Below are positions 57,018-64,000 of a stretch of DNA of 64,000 bases, one piece after another. A program made the translations under genes and the position numbers. This stretch comes from Chloranthus sessilifolius (lineage: Eukaryota; Streptophyta; Magnoliopsida; Chloranthales; Chloranthaceae), in the NCBI GenBank assembly GCA_021018995.1, contig CM037597.1:35404936-35468935 (forward strand). Reading direction: 5' to 3'. Positions within the stretch are counted from its first letter, which is position 1. Each line of letters opens with the position of its first letter. The notes beneath the pieces were generated by a model, which did no database searches, was not told the DNA's origin, and saw nothing but the letters and a program-made list of their open reading frames with translations.

Positions 57018-57175
57018 TTTGCTAGTAGAGTTTCCCCTTGAACTAGCCCTTTTATTTTTTATTTTTCTTTTTCTAACATATTATTGCTTTTTTTTTTAGT
57101 GTATTTTTGCTATTTTTTTTTACTCACCCCTCCGATTAAGTATTTTTACTTACCCCTACTTTTACGTCATTTACG

Positions 57176-57350
57176 AGCCTTAGCCGATTGGCGGGCCTAC
57201 TTGCGCATAGTCTTTATTTTCCTTACTTTTCCGTCATTTTAGTGCCTTAGCCGATTGGCGGGCCTACTTGTGCATTGTCTTTTAATTTCTTTTAAATTTT
57301 CATCATTTAAAGTGCCTTAGCCTATTGGCGGGCCTACTTGCGCACTCATA
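57176..57350 (+). repeat. Threefold repeat in B's leader (about 67-70 base unit)
   Basis: The phrase GCCTTAGCCGATTGGCGGG then CCTACTTGYGCA begins at 57177, 57244 and 57314. Intervening bases are T-rich and more variable. The repeat starts about 160 bases after the PBS and ends at an ACTCATATCCC segment. Confidence 0.85.
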
Positions 57351-57845
57351 TCCCAACAGTGGATGCCAGCCGGTAGTGGTGGCACGGGATAATCACCCCC
57401 TGTCTTTAAACTAAAGAAAACTTCCAAAAAAAAAGAGAAAAGCTTTGAAAAAAATTAAAATTGAACCAAGTTAGGGAGCTTAATTAATTTATTTTTACGG
57501 GGTAGATTTTCAAAGGGTTGGGTTTAGGCACACATACTACTACTCGGGTCTTAGTATGACGGCAGCCCTAGTGGTGATGATCCAGAAAAGTCCCAGCCCA
57601 CATAGTATCTGAGAAAGCGCTTGCGCTGGAGGTATATCGGGTGGGTTCCCATTCCGAAGCTTAAAACCCTTGGGGAGCGCGTTAGCGAGTTATACCGGAC
57701 TCAATCCTTTAGGTGCGGTGAGGAGAGAATCGATCATAAAAAAATAGCTTAATTCTCGGAAGCCTAGCTTCCACAAAAAACCAAAAAAGAAACTCATTTC
57801 AGGCATCAGTGGCTGCTGTTTTCTATTCTGGAGAGGCAGTTTTTG

Positions 57846-58016
57846 CCTGGTGCATGTATTAGTTGCGCCAGTGTAAAAACACTGGAATTTATAACTAGCG
57901 CAACTAATAGTTGCGCTAGCTATAAACTCAAAGATTTTACCTTGGCGCAACTAATAGTTGCGCCAGTGTAAAATTTCTCCCCTGCAACCTTGGCGCAAGT
58001 ATTAGTTGCGCTAGGC
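57846..58016. repeat. Four GGCGCAACTA palindromes in B's leader
   Basis: Units at about 57846-57872, 57896-57922, 57942-57968 and 57990-58016, arms as in the LTR array. They lie outside the LTR, in the internal leader, which shows the same palindrome invaded two places of one element. Confidence 0.9.
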
Positions 58017-58020
58017 CTAT

Positions 58021-58535
58021 TTAGCAACACCCAGCCTGAATCCTTAGCCCTTTCCACCTCCTGAGTTCCCCGATCAGTGTGCATAGTGCCTTGTTTAGGC
58101 CCCGCCATCTCCGACACCCAATACGCTCCTGTCGGTCAAGAGAAGGCAACTTCTTTTTAGCTCGTTTCGGGGGATTGGGTCATTTACCTAGATTTCCGTG
58201 CCTTCAATAGATCGAAGGTTCTCCTTCGATTCTTCTGAAGTGCATCGGAACCGTCGCCACGAGTCTTGAATTAAGGTATGAGAGCCACCCAAAAAGGGAA
58301 TTCTAAGGCCTCGAAACCTTTGTTTTTCAAAAAAAAGTTTTCATAAAATTCAAAAAATATATATAATCAAAACCCAAAAAACAAAATTAAAAAAAATAAA
58401 AAAAAAATATATATATATATAGTTTGTGGTGCCGACACAACGGCATCATCTTGCCCTCCGTCGTCCCATAGGGGAAGAAGGACGAGGATATTTGGGCCTT
58501 ATCCAAGGCACCCTTACCCGACCCGCTCCCAAAGA
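58021..58535 (+). other. Rest of B's leader
   Basis: No gene is seen. Segments match A's 1700-2125. An A-rich stretch at 58325-58410 runs into a short (AT)n microsatellite at 58407-58421. Confidence 0.6.
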
Positions 58536-61500
58536 ATGTCGTGGGTAGTGGACCCGGCCTATGCCGATCCCGACTCATCCCCGCCACATTCTCCAACCCA
58601 CTCCCATTCGGGAGAAGTCTTTTCCACCATCCCCCTCACCCAACCCCCTTTTACGGTTACCGGCCCATTTGGCGCCCCCATTTTCCCAACCGATACCCCC
58701 CGAAATATCCAAAATCCAACTCCCCATTCTCCATCTTTTGCCCAAATCATGCCCATGCCAAACCCATTTTCCCAATCCACATCCATGCTCCAATTCCCAT
58801 CATCCCCCTATAGACCCAATCCACCAACATTCACATACACCACTTCCACCCTATCCAACCCCCACAAAATCCTCTATCCATCCGGGTCATGCCCCTTTTT
58901 ATCGGGGACATGGCCAACTTTCCTCATCCCTCCTCATCATGCCCCCATCATCCCAAAACATGCCCAATACATCCCCTCATCCACCCCCTACACCCCCACC
59001 TACCGTGGCCATGCCCAATTATACCGGGGCCATGCCCAAAAATTCCACCACCTCCATCCATCTATACCCCATCACCCCTTAAATCCACCATCCACATCTC
59101 ATCCTCCTTCCATGGCCATGATGGAGATGTTCCAAGCCTACTCCTTATGAAAGGCTTCTCAAAACACCCCCTCTCCTCCACACCCCATGAACCCATCCCA
59201 TACCCTAACCAATCTCCATGCCTCACTACCCCATGACCCCCATCAACCCCCCATAATCCACACCACCCAAACCCCCATTACCCACTTAGCCCAAGGCCTC
59301 ATGGCCCAATCTCCAAGCTCCCACATACCCCAAGGCCCATTGGCCCAAACCCCCTTTTTTCACATATCCTAGGGCCCCATGGCCCAATACCCCACCACCC
59401 AAGCCTACCCAGGGCCCAGACCCACCAAGGGCCCATGGCCCAAACCCATCAAGGCCCACTAGGCCAGACCCACCAAGGGCCCATGGCCCAAACCCATCAA
59501 GGTCCACTGGGCCAGACCCACCAAGGGCCCATGGCCCAAACCCATTAAGGCCCACTGGGCCAGACCCACCAAGGGCCCATGGGCCCATCCCCTGGTGGCC
59601 CAGAGTGAAGTCCAACTGACGGCCGAGAAAGCAACCCCCATGTCCAAAGAGTCAGAGCAGCTGAAAGAACATCTAGACAAAATACAAAAGCAGCTGATGA
59701 TAATCGGTGGTGCTGAAATCCACGCCACAGACTTCACAGACTTATGTTTGTTCGCTGAGGTCCCCCTACCCCCCAAATTTAAAATGCCAGCCTTCGACAA
59801 ATATAATGGCACGGGCAATCCTATTGCACACCTGAAGTCCTACTGCGGGGATATGTGCCAATACGGGGAGGACGACAGACTACTAATAAAAGTCTTTCAA
59901 AAGAGTCTGACCGGGCTGACTTTAAGATGGTTCACATCATTACAACCGTCTATGATGAAAACATGGAGGGACTTGATGCATCTCTTTCAAGAATAGTATG
60001 TCTACAATATAGACATTGAGCTGTGTAAGTCCGACTTGGCCCGTTTGAAGCAGAATCAGAACGAGACCTTCAGCGACTACTTGGGGCGATGGAGAGCATT
60101 GGCAGCTCAGGTCAGGAACAAAATACCTGATGATGAACAGATAGAGATGATTTCAAAGAACACTCTGCCAGTGATCTTTGATTTTCTTGTATACCAACAG
60201 CAATCTAGTTTTACTGATTTGGTGAGGAATGCTAACCGCTGCAGGATGCCATTAGGGAAGGGCGGTTGAGTAAGAATACTTCAGGGGGCCCTAGCGGGGT
60301 CAGAAGATTTTATGAACAAAGGAATGAGAAGAGAACAGGGGGCAATGTCCAGAACATAGCCAACACCGGGCCAAATAATAATACTGCTCCATTTCAATTT
60401 CAGGCAGCCCCACTAGCACCAATTAGGCCTGAGCAGATGCAAAGAATGGGGAATGGGCAAGGAATACAAATGAGCCCGGAACAGAGGAGAGCCCGCTACA
60501 ACTGAGTCTTTACACCTCTGGAGCAATCTTTGAGTGTAATTTTGCCCTTGTTAGTAGAAAAGGGATTAGTGGCTATCCGCCAATCGTAACCCCCTCCTCA
60601 CTCAATCTCAAAGAACTATGACCCAAATACCCACTGCAATTTTCATCAAGGTCCGAGTCACCCTACTGATCGCTGCTTCCCATTGAAGCACGCCATCCAA
60701 GAATTAATCGATGCCGAGAAAATCATTCCCCTTGCACCCTCTCAACATACTAATATCCCCCAAGTGCCACTACCCCCACATCCTACCGGAGGAACAGGTC
60801 CCAGACCCACCATTGGAATGATAGAAGATGAGGAGGAATTTGAATTTGACCCATCCGATTATATCAGTGATCGGGAGAGTTATGTGGCACCGCTGTTAAG
60901 AAACGTTGAAGAGAGGAATATAGGGGTAGTTGAACCCCTAAACTTGTCAGATTATTTCCCCAACCCAACTCCACAAATTGAACCCTTGGATCTCAGGGCA
61001 TACTTTCCATCGCCCACACCCGTCAATTATGTGAATATCAATACATACCAACCTTACACCACAACCCCCATCAATTACTCGATGAGCCAACAGGCCCCCA
61101 ATCCTACACTCGCACCCACCAGTTATCAATGGCCTGCGCCCGCCCCGTTTCAACTACCACCATACACCACAAGCCCCATCGATTACCCTTTAAGCCACCA
61201 GCCCCTAATCCAACACTCACGCCCGTCAGTTATCAATGGTTTGCACCCACTCCATCACCCCCAGCTCAACCACCAGCAAGTTCCCCCACCCCGGTCAATT
61301 ACCTAACGGCCCATCAGATCCCCCATCTGCCACCAGCACCCACTAGCTATCAATGGCCTACTTTTACCTCCTTCCCTCTAATGCCACCACCCTCAAGCTT
61401 CACCACCCCCATTTGGCCCAATCTTTCCACCCAACCCACTGCCACCGAGGTGAATCAAGTATTGCCCACACCTCCTAAGCCGACAGTACAAGTACCTCAA

Positions 61501-62559
61501 GAACCGGCAGCCATACCCTTCCAGCTCTCGGGACCCACATATCATCCTCATCAGGTCCCGCTAAGCTATGAAGAAACAGATATCAATGTCGAAAGCAGCA
61601 GTAGAGAAGGGGTAGTAGATTTTGTTACTAGATCAGGGAGGATATTAAACCAGTCAAAAATACCAGCAGCAGCACAGGCCCAACCTGAAGGAAAGAAAGA
61701 TAGCGCGGTGAACCCCTTCGAGAAGATGAGTCGAGAACATATACTAGAGACTCAGCTGAGAAGAATGCCTACCCATATCACTGTATGGGATCTGTTAATG
61801 ACGTCCCCACTCCATTTTCAAGCATTAATGGCTGCATTAAAAAATGCGCATGTATCACTTCAAGTTAGCCCAGATGAAGTCGGGCAGATAATTGGTCAAG
61901 TGATGGCTCCAAATGCCATTTCATTTTCTGATGCCGATTTACCTGAGGAAGGAGGTAGCCACTCAAAATTTTTGAATATAACCGTTGAGTCCGGAAATAT
62001 GATTATCCCCTTGGTACTAATTGATAATGGGTCTGCATTGAATATATGCCCGTTGAGAACTGCCACCAAGATTGGGGTTGATCCGTGCATGTTAAGGCCC
62101 ACCAGAACCAGCGCTAGAGGGTTTGACAATACTAGGTGAGAAATAATGGAAGAAGTTGATCTTGAGCTATTGATAGGGCCAATGACCTTTTCTATCTTGT
62201 TTTAAGTCATGGATATCAAATCCTCATTTAATCTGTTATTAGGGCGCCCATGGCTACATGAAGTCGGAGCCATACCTTCCACATTACACCAGAAACTCAA
62301 ATTTGCATCTGAGAATAAGATTATCACAATCATTGGAGAGGGGCACAGTGAGAAAGAAAAGGCCGCCAATACCATTGAAAAACCCAATATGTTGGATGTA
62401 CCACACACCGTCGAGGACGTCGACCTCCACAGTTTTGAGTATGAGGTGTCAGCTATACTCCCAGAACCCATTGAGGGCATCATGTCTAAAATGAGAGGTG
62501 GTATGATAGCGGCAGTGGTAATGCTCCAAAAGTGTGGCTATAAGAAAGGAAGGGGTCTG
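58536..62559 (+). pseudogene. gag-protease-G-patch polyprotein, element B (cut by LTR F)
   Basis: Starts at ATG 58536 (MSWVVDPAYADPDSSPPHS). A Pro-rich N-terminus carries a 16-residue repeat (59417-59590). The gag domain (about 59690-60245) has KYNGTGNPIAHLKSYCGDM, FQKSLTGLTLRWF and YLGRWRALAAQ. A knuckle CNFHQGPSHPTDRC lies at about 60640-60680. A second Pro/Tyr-rich linker follows. The protease has LIDNGSALNICPL (62019-62057) and LLLGRPWLHE. The G-patch begins RGGMIAAVVMLQKCGYKKGRGL and is interrupted at 62560. Stops at about 59149, 59994, 60503, 62137 and 62203 and a frame change near 60245 disable it, but long stretches remain open (336 codons at 61129-62139). Confidence 0.9.
59417..59590 (+). 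repeat. 48-base minisatellite coding for a 16-residue repeat
   Basis: CAGACCCACCAAGGGCCCAT recurs at 59417, 59465, 59513 and 59561, an exact 48-base period, about 3.6 units. Its translation is RPTKGPWPKPIKAHWA. The period is a multiple of three, so the gag frame is kept. Element A lacks this array at the equivalent place. Confidence 0.92.
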
Positions 62560-62814
62560 TGTTAAGTAGTGAAAAATACCATTTTTCACCCCTAAACATG
62601 AGCCTTGAAAGACCCTTGAGAAGACTAAATAAGTGCTTTAGTGTGCATTTTACAGCTAACCAATCAGACAGGTCCAAATCCGAAAAGCATCCCAAAAAGA
62701 TCAAAAAGCTGACAGCTCATGTCAAGTTTAAAGAAGGAGTGAAGAAACAGCCTCAGCAATGGCTAAAGAGGGTCTAAAAGAGCAGACAAAGACCTGAAAC
62801 AAGAGAGAGAGCCA

Positions 62815-63140
62815 TTCGCAAAGAAAAAATCAAGTTAAAAGTCAATTCGCAAAGAAGAATGGGAGCCTAGAGTTCAATTCGCAAAGAACTTCTACTATTC
62901 GCAAAGAACCTGAGACTAAGCGAAGAGAGAATAAACTGCAAATGAGCTTTTCGAAAGGATACAGAACTGTTCGAATAGAAGATTTACCTCTGCGAAAAGA
63001 AGAGAAGACCAATTCGAACAAGAACTGAAACCCCACGAAAAGATCTCCTGAAGCCAAAATGCTTTGCGAAGAGAGCTTCTAGAGCCAAACTACTTTGCGA
63101 AAAAGCCCTTAAACTATGCGAAATGGCATTCTGGGGATTT
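62815..63140 (+). repeat. TTCGCAAAGA motif array in LTR F
   Basis: The core TTCGCAAAGA or TTTGCGAAG/TGCGAAA recurs about ten times at irregular spacing in U3. It takes the place of the CCTRTCGA arrays of the related left-edge and G LTRs. Confidence 0.75.
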
Positions 63141-63423
63141 GCAGGCCGTCCGAAGGGTATTTCAGGAAAGATTGCACGCGCCCCAATACAATCAAAAGAC
63201 CAGGAACATATCGGAAGGTTCCAATCAAGATCCGAAGGCATATTCCCACCCATGTGAACGCCCAAAGTTAAATTACTCCGGAACTTCCAAGCTCAAAGAA
63301 TTTCAAACCCATAATGTAATTGATGCTTCGCACCGATTAACCGATCGAGCATTTCCATTGGCCAAAACAGATCCGGATCCCCGTGCTCAACCCTCATTGG
63401 GCAATCCAGATCTAAAGCATTCG

Positions 63424-63470
63424 ATTGGTCAATCCAAATGGCGCGCAGATGGAGGAAAAAGTATAAATAG
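63424..63470 (+). promoter_or_regulatory. LTR F core promoter
   Basis: ATTGGTCAATCCAAATGG (63424-63441) and GTATAAATAGAG (63461-63472), with the expected 30-base spacing to a transcription start near 63500. Confidence 0.65.
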
Positions 63471-64000
63471 AGAAGCCATTACGCCCAAATTGGGCATCCA
63501 GATTTTAGAGTTTTCATCTCTGCTTTCTCATTCGGTCCGATAGCTTATCCGAACCCTGTAATCCCTTCTTGTAGTTTACCCTTGAGAGCCATTGTGAGTG
63601 ATTTGTACTTCCAAGTTCGGATTCAAGACGTAAGTCCGAGGGCTCTCTAAGAAGCCGTGCTCGTAATTGTAATTTTGGATTTTAAACGTTGTCAGTAATT
63701 TGTGTCTTCTCCATTGGAGTCATGTCGAGGGTTCAATGTTCACCTTAGTGCATTAGACTTCTTTAGATTCACTCATCCGCATGCAACTTCCCTTAATTCA
63801 TCACCCTTGAATTAGCGTTGGTAACCTAATTCTAGCAAGATTTACTGATGATGTTCATGTTTACGAACTAAAGAATAGGCCACAACTATTGGATGATCTG
63901 TGACCATTTAAGTGGATGATCATAGCCATAAGTCTAAACCTATTCCTTAATTCGATTTATTTCTCTTACATCTCTTGGTAGCCAGATGAAGATTGAGGCT

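Larger units (their letters stand above)
55379..62559 (+). mobile_element. Element B: Tat/Ogre-like retrotransposon, 5' part, same family as A
   Basis: 5' LTR (55379-56997), PBS, leader with triplicated repeat and palindromes, gag, protease and the start of the G-patch. The left junction sits in PMD exon 2 of E, with CTCTC (55374-55378) as the presumed duplication. It is cut at 62560 by LTR F, and its pol region lies outside the window. It has far fewer stops than A and so is younger. Confidence 0.9.
62560..64000 (+). repeat. LTR F: Athila-like, 5' part (continues outside the window)
   Basis: Starts TGTTAAGTAGTGAAAAATACC, close to G's LTR start. U3 contains many TTCGCAAAGAA and TTCGAAAAG motifs (62815-63140). 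A CCAAT-like ATTGGTCAATCC (63424) and TATAAATAG (63462-63470) form the promoter. The following 500 bases fit R/U5, with CTTGGTAGCCAGATGAAG at the end. It interrupts B's G-patch codons. Whether it is solo or part of a full element cannot be seen. Confidence 0.85.

Noticed and set aside
59286..59818. Glycine-rich repeated minus-strand frames (GPWALGGSGPV-like)
   Set aside because: They are the complement of the 48-base minisatellite in B's gag.
62019..62057. Protease active site DNG in B as a mutated DTG
   Set aside because: As far as I recall, this Tat subgroup normally carries IDNGS-A-LN. A's IDNES, not B's IDNGS, looks like the damaged version.

Overview
This is plant nuclear DNA, almost certainly from a eudicot, made essentially of nested LTR retrotransposons. 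I see no single-copy host gene. The evidence is Ty3/gypsy gag, protease, reverse transcriptase, RNase H and integrase remnants of the Tat/Ogre and Athila type, primer-binding sites of plant tRNA type next to LTR ends, plant-style TATAAATAG promoters, and a plant-mobile-domain (PMD) gene with GT-AG introns. Nearly every long reading frame is broken, mostly by transition-type stop codons, as expected for methylated heterochromatin. No residues were searched against a database; family names rest on motifs read by eye.

Layout, left to right. 1-1378: the 3' part of an Athila-like LTR (+). 1379-8759: element A (+), a decayed Tat-like element covering leader, gag, protease, G-patch, RT and RNase H, cut at 8760. 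8760-10193 and about 1 kb beyond: element H (-), an LTR plus polypurine tract and 3' internal sequence. About 11040-11430: an LTR-like scrap. 11434-16381: element G (-), Athila-like with LTR, tRNA-Asp-type PBS and gag-protease but no RT. 16382-20228 and 46493-52883: element D (+), a giant PMD-bearing element. 20229-46487: element C (-), a complete copy of the same giant family inserted into D, flanked by CTCTT target duplications. 22002-23685: a solo LTR of the A/B family inside C's 3' LTR, flanked by GTGAG. 52884-55378: element E (+), a third PMD copy that hosts D's 3' LTR. 55379-62559: element B (+), the better preserved relative of A, inserted in E. 62560-64000: the start of Athila-like LTR F (+), inserted in B.

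Relative ages follow from the nesting: E is oldest; D and B landed in E; C and G landed in D; F landed in B; the solo LTR landed in C.

The outstanding feature is the C/D/E family. C is 26.3 kb (about 24.6 kb without the solo LTR). On its sense strand it carries LTR, PBS, gag, protease, G-patch, RT, two RNase H domains and integrase. On the opposite strand, between integrase and the 3' LTR, it carries a ten-exon PMD gene with its own TATA box, and at least one more TATA-driven unit. Because the PMD gene is antisense to the genomic RNA, its introns survive reverse transcription, and all three copies still have them. All three promoters (LTR, PMD and second antisense unit) lie behind similar clusters of GCGC-rich motifs. 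The antisense units end near GG(A/G)GG-TATG-CCYCC hairpins. The 3' region repeats a motif complementary to the element's own PBS. The junctions between 8.7 and 11.4 kb remain unresolved.
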